64,000 nt of DNA from Parerythrobacter lutipelagi (GCF_005434975.1 NZ_SKCJ01000001.1:1498001-1562000), one strand, 5' to 3'. Numbered from the stretch's first letter, positions 12,082 through 21,064 are shown. Program-made: numbers and translations. Notes: generated from the letters alone by a model not told the origin.

Positions 12082-13713
12082 ATGAAACCGATGCATTTGA
12101 AAATGGCCGGGCTGCTTGCTCTGGCCGCCTCCCTCCCGGCTTGCGGCATGCTGGAGCAAGACAGTCAGTCGGCGGCCGAGAGCGCGCTTGCCGAGAACGA
12201 CTATCGCGCGGCCCGCGTCCATCTGGCCAAACTGCTCGCTGAAACGCCTGATTCGGCTGATCTGCGGCTGCGCTATGCGGAAGTGCTCCTCGCGCTGGGT
12301 GACGGAATCGGGGCCGAAGCTGCGCTCGATCAATTGTCCCGCGAAGACGCCACCTCGCCAGACGCGGCAGCGCTTCACGCGCATGCGGCGCTGTTGCAGG
12401 ACAAGCCCGAAGAAGCGCTCGACTGGGCGGCAAAGGCGGGCACCTCGCATCCGCTTGCGGTGTGGGCCCGTATCGGCGCGACCTTGGCCAAAGACGATTT
12501 CGAGCAGGCGGTCGAGATGGCCGATGCAGCGGTTGCCGCCCATCCGAAGGACGCGCGGATTCTGGCTTTGCGCGGAGAGATGGCATTGCAGCAGCGTTCG
12601 GTCGAATCCGCACGGCGGCTGGCAGATCGCGCACTGCAGGCAGAGCCAGGCTCGCTGCCGGCTCTGATGTTGGCGGGCAAGATTGCTGTCCTGCGCGAGG
12701 ATCTGGCGCAAGCTGAGAAGCATTATTCCGCCGCGTCGAAAACGCACAAGGGCGTGCTCGGTCCCTTGATCGCGCTAGGCGCAGTCCAGGCGGACCGGGG
12801 TCAGATCGAACAGGCAGCCGATACAATCGCGCAAGTTCGCGAAGTGGCCCCGGCGCATCCGCTCGGCGTCTTCCTCGATGCCAAGCTCGCTTTCGTGACC
12901 GGCGATCTCGATAAAGCCAACGCGCTGATGCAGGAGAACGAGCGCAGCTTGCGCAAGATCCCCGCAGCGCAGTTGCTGCTTGGTGAAATCGCGCATCTAC
13001 GCGGCAATCAGGAACAGGCGATAGCGATCCTGCGCCAGTTCCTGCAGGTCAGTCCCGACCATATTCATGGTGCCATGGTGATGGCGCAGGCGCGGCTCGC
13101 GCTCGGGGAAAAACGCGCTGCGTTCGAAACCGTCAGCGATCCGGCCAAGCGCGCGGTTGCCGGGCCGCAGATCCTGGCGCTGGCGTCCCGGCTCGCGCAG
13201 GAACTCGGCGAGCCCGATCCCTACGCCGCGCGGCTGGCAAAAGTTGCACTGCCGAGCGATTACGCGGCCCGCCTGTCGCAGGCTGACACGGCCATTGCCG
13301 CCGGCAAGTGGGACGAAGCCGACAGCATCTATCAGAAATTGCTCGGGCAAGGCATGGATGCCCATGCACTGGTGCTCAACAATGGTGCGCTTGCCGCGCT
13401 AGAGGCTGGGCGCAAAGGCGACGCGTTGCAGCTCGCGCGTCGGGCTCATGCGCTGACTCCGGACGATCCGCAGGTGACGGACACTCTTGGCTGGGTGATT
13501 GTGCGCAGCGGGGGCTCGGCGGCAGAGGCACAGCGGCTGTTGCGCAGCGCGGTGGCTCAGGTCCCGGGCAATCTCGAATTTCGCTGGCACCTCGCGGCGG
13601 CACTGGCTGCAGGGGGTCAGAAAGCAGAAGCCCGCAAGCTTGCGCAAGGTGTGCGCGAGTTTGCCGGTCCGGAACAGCGCGAACACATCGATCGCTTGCT
13701 CGCGAGCCTTTAA
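12082..13713 (+). CDS. TPR-repeat lipoprotein
   Basis: A 543-residue lipoprotein. The signal peptide ends in the lipobox LPAC, and the rest is built almost wholly of 34-residue-like helical pairs rich in Ala, Leu and Glu (for example DYRAARVHLAKLLAETPDSADLRLRYAEVLLALGD split over two helices). Such TPR scaffolds often assist secretion or exopolysaccharide assembly. Exosortase loci frequently carry a TPR lipoprotein (PrsT), and the neighbouring PEP-CTERM gene makes that link tempting, but PrsT itself is longer. Start choice among ATGs at 12070, 12082 and 12091 is uncertain and affects only the signal peptide. Confidence 0.7.
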   Translation: MKPMHLKMAGLLALAASLPACGMLEQDSQSAAESALAENDYRAARVHLAKLLAETPDSADLRLRYAEVLLALGDGIGAEAALDQLSREDATSPDAAALHAHAALLQDKPEEALDWAAKAGTSHPLAVWARIGATLAKDDFEQAVEMADAAVAAHPKDARILALRGEMALQQRSVESARRLADRALQAEPGSLPALMLAGKIAVLREDLAQAEKHYSAASKTHKGVLGPLIALGAVQADRGQIEQAADTIAQVREVAPAHPLGVFLDAKLAFVTGDLDKANALMQENERSLRKIPAAQLLLGEIAHLRGNQEQAIAILRQFLQVSPDHIHGAMVMAQARLALGEKRAAFETVSDPAKRAVAGPQILALASRLAQELGEPDPYAARLAKVALPSDYAARLSQADTAIAAGKWDEADSIYQKLLGQGMDAHALVLNNGALAALEAGRKGDALQLARRAHALTPDDPQVTDTLGWVIVRSGGSAAEAQRLLRSAVAQVPGNLEFRWHLAAALAAGGQKAEARKLAQGVREFAGPEQREHIDRLLASL

Positions 13714-13738
13714 ATACAGAGGTTTTTGAAAGAAAGGG

Positions 13739-13802
13739 GACGCGGCCGCCCGGATCTTTGGGGGGGAGGACTGAATGTCCGGGCAGCCGCGTCTCAATTT
13801 TT
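13739..13802 (+). terminator. Long stem-loop with T-run after the TPR gene
   Basis: Two 16-base arms (13739-13754 and 13778-13793) match with one mismatch and are followed by TCAATTTTT, the form of an intrinsic terminator. The 23-base loop is unusual: it contains GGGGGGGAGGA, a near-perfect ribosome-binding site, just before an ATG at 13775. It may therefore be both a terminator for the TPR gene and a control element. Confidence 0.55.
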
Positions 13803-14021
13803 GCCAGGCGGGCACCGGTGTCGTTACCGGGCGGTTCCGCAGTGGCCAGGAGACCTTCGCAAGGGAGGAGGTCAGGTGCCTGCTGGTCGGCGACAGATGG
13901 GAGGGAGAGGTTTCTGTCGACCGGCTCTGATGCTGTAATAATGTTGCGCCTGACTATTCACAAATGAGAAAAAATCGACATTAGTTCAGTTTTTTGCAAC
14001 ATCCACTTCTGTCGCCCGCTG
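13775..14021 (+). other. Gap with a 51-codon ORF behind a strong ribosome-binding site; possible structured RNA
   Basis: An ORF from ATG 13775 to TGA 13930 begins MSGQPRLNFCQAGTG and has a very strong GGAGGA four bases upstream, but its start overlaps the 3' arm of the preceding stem-loop. The stretch also has further GGAGG-type purine tracts near 13863 and 13899, and a small hairpin (CCGGT...ACCGG). The peptide matches nothing I recognise. The region could encode a small protein or be a structured RNA with repeated GGA motifs. From 13935 to 14021 I see only AT-rich sequence ahead of the convergent gene. Confidence 0.3.
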
Positions 14022-14306
14022 TCAACAGCACCGGCCCGTTGCAGCCTTTGCGGCTGCGGCGACCTCGCGGCGAGTGGTTTCATCCTGCTTCGCGCGTTGC
14101 TCCAACCGCCACCAGATCAAGCCGAGGATGGATAGCACAATCACTTCATACGGGCAGAACTGGCCCAATCTGTAGAACGGCAGAAATCTGTCCCACCCGT
14201 TCCGGTCGATCACGAATTCGGCAAACATTATCCATCCGCTGAACGGCACGAGCATGACTGCAAGCTTGGTCCAGAAGGGCAGAGCGACAAATGGTATTCT
14301 TTGCAT
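14022..14306 (-). CDS. Small membrane protein divergent from a MerR regulator
   Basis: A 94-residue protein of unknown function with two hydrophobic segments (about residues 10-30 and 48-64). A charged C-terminal tail of Glu, Lys and Arg follows. The ATG has GGAGAA at the right spacing. It is divergent from a MerR-type regulator, and the shared 76-base gap holds a perfect dyad of the MerR kind, so this gene is a natural target of that regulator. No metal-binding motif is evident apart from two cysteines at the extreme C-terminus. Confidence 0.65.
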   Translation of the reverse strand: MQRIPFVALPFWTKLAVMLVPFSGWIMFAEFVIDRNGWDRFLPFYRLGQFCPYEVIVLSILGLIWWRLEQRAKQDETTRREVAAAAKAATGRCC

Positions 14307-14346
14307 GGGATTCTCCGGCTTGTTGTGGTCCGGAGCATCAGCTACC

Positions 14347-14366
14347 ACTTAAAGCGCAGTTTAAGT
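14347..14366. promoter_or_regulatory. Dyad operator of MerR type (ACTTAAA-N6-TTTAAGT)
   Basis: A perfect seven-base inverted repeat with a six-base centre lies in the divergent promoter region of the small membrane protein and the MerR-family regulator. MerR proteins bind such dyads within promoters of long spacing and twist the DNA to activate. Which of the two flanking genes is activated cannot be told from sequence. Confidence 0.65.
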
Positions 14367-14382
14367 CAAGGGGCGTTCGTGC

Positions 14383-14769
14383 ATGGGGCTATCAATCGGG
14401 CAATTGGCCGAACACGCCGGGGTCAGCGCTTCTGCCGTCCGCTACTACGAGGGGGCGGGATTGCTGCGTCCACCGGGCCGCCGGTCCGGCCGCCGGGTTT
14501 ACGATGCGGCAGCGCTGAAGCAGCTGGCTTTCATCACGCGAGCGCGTTCGAGCGGGTTCTCGATCGCGGAAATCCGTGACCTTGTGGGCCTCATGCGCGG
14601 CGACGGCGGGGCGGAAACCTATTGCGACGAGGCCAAAAGCTTCGCTCGCAGCAAGATCATCGAGCTCGACGATCAGATCGCGCAAGCCAGGGCTTTGCGC
14701 GCGCAATTGATCCATGCGCTCGCTACCGATTGTAGCGGGCTCGACGACTGCGCTGTGATTAGCGGCTGA
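14383..14769 (+). CDS. MerR family transcriptional regulator
   Basis: A 128-residue regulator with an N-terminal winged helix-turn-helix (SIGQLAEHAGVSASAVRYYEGAGLL), a second helical DNA-contact region (VYDAAALKQLAFITRARSSGFSIAEI), and a C-terminal dimerisation coiled coil. Cysteines occur near residue 82 (TYCDEA) and near the end (DCSGLDDC). This layout resembles metal- or redox-sensing members such as ZntR and CueR, without matching one exactly. The inducer is therefore unknown. It is divergent from a small membrane protein gene with a shared dyad operator, and about 40 bases upstream of guaA. Confidence 0.85.
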   Translation: MGLSIGQLAEHAGVSASAVRYYEGAGLLRPPGRRSGRRVYDAAALKQLAFITRARSSGFSIAEIRDLVGLMRGDGGAETYCDEAKSFARSKIIELDDQIAQARALRAQLIHALATDCSGLDDCAVISG

Positions 14770-14811
14770 GCATTGCTTGCCAGCGCTCGGCGGCCCCTTT
14801 AATCCGCCGCC

Positions 14812-16416
14812 ATGGACGAAACAGACCCCACCGAATCCATCCACCCCGACTCCATCCTGATCGTCGATTTCGGCAGCCAGGTGACTCAGCTTATCGCGCG
14901 CCGGGTGCGCGAAGCGGGGGTCTATTCCGAGATCGCGCCTTTCAGCCTCGCAGAAGAGGCGTTCCACCGGATGAAACCCAAGGGGATCATCCTGTCGGGA
15001 TCGCCCGCCAGCGTGCCGGATGACGGCTCGCCCCGCGCGCCGCAGATCCTGTTCGACAGCGGCCTGCCGATCCTCGGCATCTGTTACGGTCAGCAAGTGA
15101 TGAGCCACCAGCTCGGCGGTGAAGTTCGCCCGGGCCATGAGACCGGGCCAGAAGACGGATACCGCGGCGGCGAATTCGGCCGCGCTTTCCTGACCGTGAC
15201 CAAGGATTGCGCGCTGTTCGACGGGCTGTGGGCCGAGGGTGAACGCCACCAGGTGTGGATGAGCCACGGCGACAAGGTCACGCAGTTTGCCCCCGGTTTC
15301 GAAATCGTCGCCACCAGCGATGGCGCACCCTTCGCGGTGATCGCCGACGAGGCACGCCGATATTACGGCACGCAGTTCCACCCTGAAGTCGTCCACACCC
15401 CTGACGGCGGCAAGCTGCTGGCCAATTTCGTGCACAAGGTGTGCGGACTGGCGGGCGACTGGACCATGGCCGCCTATCGCGAGACGAAGATCCGCGAAAT
15501 CCGCGAGCAGGTGGGCGATGGCAAAGTCATCTGCGGCCTAAGCGGCGGAGTCGACAGCTCTGTCGCGGCAATCCTGATCCACGAGGCGATCGGCGAACAG
15601 CTGACCTGCGTGTTCGTCGATCATGGCCTGCTACGGCTGAACGAGCGCGAGCAGGTCGAGACCATGTTCCGCGACCATTACAACATCCCGCTGGTGGTGG
15701 TCGATGCAGAGGAGCGCTTCATGGCGGGCCTCGCGGGCCAGACCGACCCGGAGAAGAAGCGCAAGTTCATCGGCGGCGAGTTCATCAATGTGTTCGAGGA
15801 AGAGGCACAGAAGATCGGCGGGGCGGATTTTCTCGCTCAGGGTACGCTCTACCCCGACGTGATCGAAAGCGTCAGTTTCACCGGCGGACCAAGCGTGACG
15901 ATCAAGAGCCACCACAATGTCGGCGGGCTGCCCGAACGGATGAACATGCAGCTGGTCGAACCCTTGCGCGAACTGTTCAAGGACGAGGTTCGCGAGCTCG
16001 GCCGCGAGCTGGGCCTGCCCGACATGTTCGTCGGCCGTCATCCCTTCCCCGGCCCCGGCCTGGCGATCCGCATCCCGGGTGAAGTGACCAAGGAACGCTG
16101 CGATATCCTGCGCAAGGCAGACGCGATCTATCTCGATGAAATCCGCAAGGCCGGTCTCTACGATGCCATCTGGCAGGCCTTCGCCGTGCTATTGCCGGTC
16201 AAAACCGTTGGCGTGATGGGCGATCACCGCACCTATGACAGCGTCTGCGGCCTGCGAGCGGTGACCAGCACCGACGGGATGACGGCGGATGTCTATCCCT
16301 TCGACGCAAGCTTCCTGACCGGCTGCGCCACGCGCATCGTCAATGAAGTTCAGGGCGTGAACCGGGTGGTCTATGACTATACCAGCAAGCCGCCGGGCAC
16401 GATCGAATGGGAGTGA
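14812..16416 (+). CDS. guaA: GMP synthase (glutamine-hydrolysing)
   Basis: Converts XMP to GMP using glutamine and ATP, the last step of guanine nucleotide synthesis. The class I glutamine amidotransferase domain comes first, with the nucleophile in GICYGQQ and the His-Glu pair in FHPEV. The ATP pyrophosphatase domain follows, with P-loop SGGVDSS, and then the C-terminal dimerisation domain ending KPPGTIEWE, which is nearly invariant in GuaA. Length (534 residues) is normal, with a slightly long N-terminal tail. The ATG lies close behind the MerR gene. Confidence 0.97.
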   Translation: MDETDPTESIHPDSILIVDFGSQVTQLIARRVREAGVYSEIAPFSLAEEAFHRMKPKGIILSGSPASVPDDGSPRAPQILFDSGLPILGICYGQQVMSHQLGGEVRPGHETGPEDGYRGGEFGRAFLTVTKDCALFDGLWAEGERHQVWMSHGDKVTQFAPGFEIVATSDGAPFAVIADEARRYYGTQFHPEVVHTPDGGKLLANFVHKVCGLAGDWTMAAYRETKIREIREQVGDGKVICGLSGGVDSSVAAILIHEAIGEQLTCVFVDHGLLRLNEREQVETMFRDHYNIPLVVVDAEERFMAGLAGQTDPEKKRKFIGGEFINVFEEEAQKIGGADFLAQGTLYPDVIESVSFTGGPSVTIKSHHNVGGLPERMNMQLVEPLRELFKDEVRELGRELGLPDMFVGRHPFPGPGLAIRIPGEVTKERCDILRKADAIYLDEIRKAGLYDAIWQAFAVLLPVKTVGVMGDHRTYDSVCGLRAVTSTDGMTADVYPFDASFLTGCATRIVNEVQGVNRVVYDYTSKPPGTIEWE

Positions 16417-16419
16417 TTT

Positions 16420-16965
16420 TTGTCGCGGGACGAGCAGATTGCTAACGCCGTTTCGCAGCTCGATATTGCTGCGAGCGATCGTCAAGATGCGGCATGGGCC
16501 AATTTGCGGCCGCTCGGCTTCGGCATTGTGCGATACTTGCTTGCAGCCTTTCCCCAATTCCGAACTTGGCAGGGTCGGACGGCGCTGGTCTACTATGCCA
16601 CCCGCTATGCCCGCATCTCCGACGATGCCGTTCGGCTCGGTATTCTGGCCGCAAGTGATCGTTCCTATATGGTGCGGTATCGTGCCTGCGGCCTTCTCGC
16701 CTATTCCTTGAATCGTGACTCCCTCTCCGTTCTGGAAAGACTAAGTTCCGACAAGCGGTTGTTGGTGGCGCGATCGGCGCACGCAGCGTGCAACGCGATT
16801 AAAGCTCAAAACCACCATCTGTTTGCCGATCGAAGCCTGTCCGGTCGTACGAGTTGGGTGGTCAATGAGGGGGACCGCGCGCCCGGCGGTTCCATCCCGC
16901 CTCCGCCGTCAAGGATCGACCGGTGGAGGTTGGGCATCCGGTCAGTCGATTCCGGGAACCCTTGA
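16420..16965 (+). CDS. Hypothetical helical (HEAT-like) protein
   Basis: A 181-residue protein I do not recognise. Residues 20-130 consist of short amphipathic helices (AAWANLRPLGFGIVRYLLAAF, split by turns; RYRACGLLAYSL; ARSAHAACNAI) with HEAT-repeat-like spacing, while the last 45 residues are Pro/Gly/Arg-rich and probably disordered. The start is TTG only three bases after the guaA stop, with no clear ribosome-binding site, so translation may depend on guaA. The protein ends five bases before the next gene. Base composition is a little lower in GC than its neighbours. Confidence 0.5.
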   Translation: MSRDEQIANAVSQLDIAASDRQDAAWANLRPLGFGIVRYLLAAFPQFRTWQGRTALVYYATRYARISDDAVRLGILAASDRSYMVRYRACGLLAYSLNRDSLSVLERLSSDKRLLVARSAHAACNAIKAQNHHLFADRSLSGRTSWVVNEGDRAPGGSIPPPPSRIDRWRLGIRSVDSGNP

Positions 16966-16970
16966 TCGGA

Positions 16971-17684
16971 ATGCAGCTCCCCCTCGGCTCTGATCCGCGT
17001 ACCGATATCCTTCGCCGTACGCAGGCTGCGTTGATCGGACATTTTGGGCGGATTGTTCGCCCGCCCGAGAAACGCCGGGCGCCCGAGTGGGTGCTGGTCC
17101 ACGGCGTAATCGGGGCGCAGACCAAGACGGCGGCGAGCAATGCCTCGACCGAGGGTCTGCTCGCCGAATACGGGTCATGGGAGGCGGTTGCGGCGGTGCC
17201 GCTTGCGGAGCTGGAGACGCGGCTCCAGCGGCAGACCTTTCCTTCGGTCGCGGCAAACCGGCTGAAGCAGTGCCTCAACGCGATCATTGACCAGCGCGGC
17301 GCGGTCGATTTGCGGCATCTGTCCAATCTCGAAACCGCGGACGCTATGGCCTGGCTCGAAACGCTTCCCGGTGTGGCGCGCAAGAACAGTGCGGGGGTGA
17401 TGAACGCCTCCACCTTCGCCCGCAAGGCGATGGTAATCGACGGGCACCATCGCCGGATCATGCAGCGGATGGGGATCGTGCCCGCGAAGGCCGATACGGC
17501 CAAGACCTATGACGCGCTGATGCCGGTCGTGCCGCAAGAATGGTCCGCCGCCGACATGGACGAGCATCACCTGCTGCTGAAGAAATTGGGCCAGAGTTTT
17601 TGCCGCCCGCGCGCGCCGCACTGCGAAGCCTGTCCGCTCCGCAGCGATTGCGCGACCGGAACCGGAGCGCTTGCCAAGCGCTGA
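16971..17684 (+). CDS. Endonuclease III-like DNA glycosylase with 4Fe-4S cluster
   Basis: A HhH-GPD base-excision-repair glycosylase. The helix-hairpin-helix LPGVARKN supplies the Lys of bifunctional glycosylase/lyases (Lys138), and VIDGHH supplies the catalytic Asp (Asp157). The cluster ligands follow the pattern C-X6-C-X2-C-X5-C at the C-terminus. It differs from canonical Nth in having GAQTKTA where Nth has a SAQATD-like loop, and GHHRRI where Nth has THVHRV. It is followed six bases later by a canonical nth. The lesion preference is unknown. Start: ATG five bases after the previous stop. Confidence 0.85.
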   Translation: MQLPLGSDPRTDILRRTQAALIGHFGRIVRPPEKRRAPEWVLVHGVIGAQTKTAASNASTEGLLAEYGSWEAVAAVPLAELETRLQRQTFPSVAANRLKQCLNAIIDQRGAVDLRHLSNLETADAMAWLETLPGVARKNSAGVMNASTFARKAMVIDGHHRRIMQRMGIVPAKADTAKTYDALMPVVPQEWSAADMDEHHLLLKKLGQSFCRPRAPHCEACPLRSDCATGTGALAKR

Positions 17685-17690
17685 TCCGCC

Positions 17691-18356
17691 ATGGCCCGCC
17701 TGCTCGAACCTGCTGCTGTCGAAACCGTCTACCGGCGGCTTGCCGAAGCCATGCCCGGGCGCACCGCCGGCGCAAAAGGGCCGAAAGGCCAGCCCGACGC
17801 CTATCGCAGCTGCGTTTCCTGCATGCTGTCTGCCCAGTCGCTCGATCGCAACACCGCCGCTGCAACGCGGGCGCTGTTCGCGCTGGCGACCACGCCGGAA
17901 GACATGCTCGAGCTTGACGACCGCGACGTTGCCGCCGCGATCAAGCCGTGCGGGCTGTACAACAACAAGGCGCGCAACATCCGCAGGTTCAACGAAGCGC
18001 TACTGGCCGAGCATGGCGGAGTGGTGCCCGACACCCGCGAAGGGTTGATGAGCCTGCCGGGGATCGGCCGCAAATGCGCCGACATCGTCATGAGTTTCAC
18101 CTTTGGCCAAGACGTGATTGCGGTCGACACCCATGTACACCGCGTGTGCAACCGGATCGGGCTGACCGATGCGAAGGTGGCGGAGAAAACCGCCCAGCAG
18201 CTGGAGGAACGCTCCCCCCAATGGACGCTGGCGGATGGTCATTTCTGGCTGATCCAGTTCGGGAAGCGGGTGTGCACGTCGCGTGCACCCAAATGCGCGG
18301 CCTGTCCGGTGAGCGATCTTTGCCTGTGGTATGCCGCCAATCGCGCTGGCGAGTGA
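17691..18356 (+). CDS. nth: Endonuclease III
   Basis: A base-excision-repair glycosylase/AP lyase for oxidised pyrimidines. The signature residues are present: SAQSLD loop, LPGIGRK with Lys128, VDTHVHRVCNR with Asp146, and the four cluster cysteines C-X6-C-X2-C-X5-C near the end. The 221-residue length is typical. It sits directly behind a divergent homologue, and its end overlaps the frame of the FkbM-like gene. The ATG follows the previous stop by six bases. Confidence 0.95.
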   Translation: MARLLEPAAVETVYRRLAEAMPGRTAGAKGPKGQPDAYRSCVSCMLSAQSLDRNTAAATRALFALATTPEDMLELDDRDVAAAIKPCGLYNNKARNIRRFNEALLAEHGGVVPDTREGLMSLPGIGRKCADIVMSFTFGQDVIAVDTHVHRVCNRIGLTDAKVAEKTAQQLEERSPQWTLADGHFWLIQFGKRVCTSRAPKCAACPVSDLCLWYAANRAGE

Positions 18357-18381
18357 TGCGCGCGTCTGGCACAGAGGCTGT

Positions 18382-19212
18382 GTGTCTGACCTCTTCGCAA
18401 ATCTCCCGTCGCACAGTTCCGGTTCGCGCTTCGCGGCGTTTGACCTGCACAGCGAGATCGGGATTGCGGGTCACAGGCTGATCATTCCGCACATCCCGCT
18501 CGATCGCGCGCTGCAGCCGAGCGACTGGTTTGCGAGTAAGTTTGCCAACGGCAGCGTGCACGAGCCGCGACTGGTCGATTTGCTGGTCGAACTGTCAGTC
18601 CGATTGGCGGGCCGGCTGGTCCGCTTCTACGATATCGGTGCGCTGTTCGGCTTCTTCGGCATTCTGGCAGGTAAGTTGTTTGCCGGTGCCGAACTGGTTG
18701 CAGTCGAGCCCGAAGCCGAGGCGGCACGCTATGTCGCAGCTCTGGCCAGAGCGAATGGGTGCGGCGCCCACGTGAAGCAAGTGCTGTTGACCGGCCAGGC
18801 AGGCACCGGGTCCTTCGCCGCACAAGGCTTCCGCTATCAGGCCGCTCCTTCCGGTTCGCCCATCCAGACCGCCGCGTTGCAGGATATATTGCTGCCGAGG
18901 CGCGACGGGGTGACTGAAATTCTCAAGATCGACACCGAAGGCTATCAAGCGCGGTTCCTGCCGCAGGCCGCCGATGAACTGGCGCAGCGCCAAGCCATCG
19001 TCCTGCTGGAGCTTGATCGGCCCGAGAAACTTGCAGCACATGGCAGCAGCAATGCAGCGGTCGTCGCGCCCTTTCTCGCGCTTGGCTACACGCTCTACTG
19101 GTGCGATCACCGTGACCCTTGCGCCAAGGTCGAACGATTGCCGGGTCTCGTGCCCCGGCATGAACGCAATTCGCTCGCTGTGCTGATTCCCCGGGATTTC
19201 GACGCGAGCTGA
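18382..19212 (+). CDS. FkbM family SAM-dependent methyltransferase
   Basis: A methyltransferase with motif I as FYDIGALFGFFG (FkbM members have DIGANxG, so the loop is slightly degenerate). An acidic ribose-binding residue in VAVEPE follows, as does the post-motif LKIDTEGYQARFL, which is diagnostic for FkbM. Family members methylate hydroxyls on polyketides or glycans. I chose the GTG behind AGAGG; an ATG at 18331 would add 17 residues overlapping nth. The following gene of unknown function is close behind and may be co-transcribed. Confidence 0.75.
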   Translation: MSDLFANLPSHSSGSRFAAFDLHSEIGIAGHRLIIPHIPLDRALQPSDWFASKFANGSVHEPRLVDLLVELSVRLAGRLVRFYDIGALFGFFGILAGKLFAGAELVAVEPEAEAARYVAALARANGCGAHVKQVLLTGQAGTGSFAAQGFRYQAAPSGSPIQTAALQDILLPRRDGVTEILKIDTEGYQARFLPQAADELAQRQAIVLLELDRPEKLAAHGSSNAAVVAPFLALGYTLYWCDHRDPCAKVERLPGLVPRHERNSLAVLIPRDFDAS

Positions 19213-19285
19213 TCACGGGCTTGCATCGCGGGGCAATCTCGTCGATCCGTGACGCGCACGCAAATGCCATCGGGCCGGAGGAAGA

Positions 19286-20074
19286 ATGAGCTGGGAAGAC
19301 CAATTTGCCGAAGATGCCGATCGGCGCGAGGGCGATGCGAAGGGCAAGTCGCGCTCGGTAACGGTCGGTTGGACAGTGCGTTTCCCGCAGGGCGGCGACG
19401 CGATCTGGTCCGCGCCCAAACCCTTCAGCCGCAACGATCCCAAGCCGGCCTCGGCGAAATCGGTACAGGTGTGCCCGGCGGCGATCGATTTCGACCGGCG
19501 GCACTTCGTCATTCCCTGCCCGATCGACATCAACCTGTCTTTCCAGAAGCAGCCCAACGGCCAGCTGCAGATGATCGACGCCGATGGCGAGAAATCGGGC
19601 ATGCGTCCGCAGGGCCGCGCGAACATGATGATGCTCCACCCGCAAAGCGAATGGCGCCATCCCGAACGCCCTATTATCCAGATCGTCGCGCCCTATGTGT
19701 TCGTGGCGGACGAGCCGTGCTACGTGGTTCAAACTCCACCCTATCTCGACTGGCTGCCCGAGCAGCGCCCGGGTCTGCAGATGGGTGGGCGCTTCCCGGT
19801 CCACATCTGGCCGCGCCCGCTGAGCTGGGGCTTCGAATGGCACGACCTGTCGAAACCGCTCAAGCTGAAGCGCGGCGAGCCATGGTTCTACGTCCGTTTC
19901 GAGACTGAAAATCCGGGCGCGCATGTGCGGCTCGTCGAACAGGAAATGACCGAGGAACTGGAGAAGTATCTCGACTCGATCGTCGACGTGTCGAACTACG
20001 TCAACAAGACCTATTCGCTGTTCGGCGAAGCCCGCCGCATCCGGCCCGACAAGCTACTCAAACCAAAAAGGTAG
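19286..20074 (+). CDS. Conserved hypothetical protein, 262 residues
   Basis: Not recognised as an enzyme. The protein is soluble-looking, with many Pro, Trp and Arg residues and beta-type motifs (WTVRFPQGGDAIW, RPIIQIVAPYVFVADEP, RFPVHIWPRPLSWGFEW). It has a short acidic helix (EQEMTEELEKYLDSIV) near the C-terminus. Strong GGAGGAAG precedes the ATG. It follows the FkbM methyltransferase gene by 73 bases on the same strand and converges on the desaturase. A lipid- or sugar-related role would be a guess. Confidence 0.65.
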   Translation: MSWEDQFAEDADRREGDAKGKSRSVTVGWTVRFPQGGDAIWSAPKPFSRNDPKPASAKSVQVCPAAIDFDRRHFVIPCPIDINLSFQKQPNGQLQMIDADGEKSGMRPQGRANMMMLHPQSEWRHPERPIIQIVAPYVFVADEPCYVVQTPPYLDWLPEQRPGLQMGGRFPVHIWPRPLSWGFEWHDLSKPLKLKRGEPWFYVRFETENPGAHVRLVEQEMTEELEKYLDSIVDVSNYVNKTYSLFGEARRIRPDKLLKPKR

Positions 20075-20077
20075 ACG

Positions 20078-21064
20078 CTACTCGGCAGGCTGCCGTGCGA
20101 GTTCAGCCTGTTCATGGCCAACAGCTTCGAGTGCGCGCTGGCTGACGGGGGTCAGGCCAGTGCGCGCGGGCAGGTTGTCAGGCGTTTTCACATTCCATGC
20201 GAGGCCGAGCTTTTCGAGCAGCTGGACGAAGTTCCAGCCAAGGTCGATCTGTCCCTTGTAGATCCCGTGACGGGCGGAGGCGGGGAAGGCGTGGTGGTTC
20301 GAATGCCATGCCTCGCCCATGGTCGGGATCGCCAGCCACCAGACATTCGAAGCCTGGATCGCCGCCCCGTCGACCGACCAGTCATCGGGATCGCCGGTGT
20401 GTGCGAAATACGAAATGCACCAGTGCATCGAGACGCAGGCTGCCACCCGGACAAAGATGCCCCACACAACCCATGGCCAACCGCCAAGCCAGAAGAGCAG
20501 CGCAGCGAGCGGCAATTGCTGCAGCATCCAGGTGCGCTGGAGGAAGAGATAGAATCGATCCTCGCCAATCTCCGGTCCCGGATCGAACTGTGGAGGGTGG
20601 TCGAGCACAATCCGGAAATTCAGGTAGTAAAATCCCTCGAGCAGGAATGGTTTGCCGTGGCGCATGAACCAGTGACAATCGGGCTGACGCTGCGCCCAGT
20701 CACGCGTGTCATGCAGGCGAACTGTCCAGATCGGGCCACCCATGCCGACCAGCGTACCGGCATAGACCAGCATTCGCTCGAGCCATTTTGGGCAATCAAA
20801 ACTGCGATGGATCATGCGCCGGTGAAATCCGACCGAATGGCCCATGCACAGGGTTACCGCAGACAGCGCGAGGAACACGGCCAAGGCGCTCCAGCTGAAG
20901 AACAGCGGGCCGAGAGCAATTGCTCCGGAGAACATAGCGGTGTTCCACAGCGAACGTGGCCAGTCCCATGCGACATGGCCTGCCGCTGCGCTTGCGGTGT
21001 CGAGCCCGTTCAGCGAGTTCACCTTGAACGCGCCGCTGGCTGCTTCGCCTGACATTGCGCTCAT
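20078..21064 (-). CDS. Acyl-CoA (Delta9-type) fatty acid desaturase
   Basis: A membrane-bound di-iron desaturase. The three histidine clusters are HSVGFHRRMIH (from residue 76), HDTRDWAQ in place of the usual HRxHH form, and HSNHH near the C-terminus. Four or more hydrophobic segments surround them. Such enzymes introduce cis double bonds into saturated acyl chains and so adjust membrane fluidity. The second box is atypical. The ATG overlaps the stop of an ArsR-type regulator (ATGA), showing translational coupling, so this is a two-gene operon under that regulator's palindrome. Confidence 0.8.
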   Translation of the reverse strand: MSAMSGEAASGAFKVNSLNGLDTASAAAGHVAWDWPRSLWNTAMFSGAIALGPLFFSWSALAVFLALSAVTLCMGHSVGFHRRMIHRSFDCPKWLERMLVYAGTLVGMGGPIWTVRLHDTRDWAQRQPDCHWFMRHGKPFLLEGFYYLNFRIVLDHPPQFDPGPEIGEDRFYLFLQRTWMLQQLPLAALLFWLGGWPWVVWGIFVRVAACVSMHWCISYFAHTGDPDDWSVDGAAIQASNVWWLAIPTMGEAWHSNHHAFPASARHGIYKGQIDLGWNFVQLLEKLGLAWNVKTPDNLPARTGLTPVSQRALEAVGHEQAELARQPAE

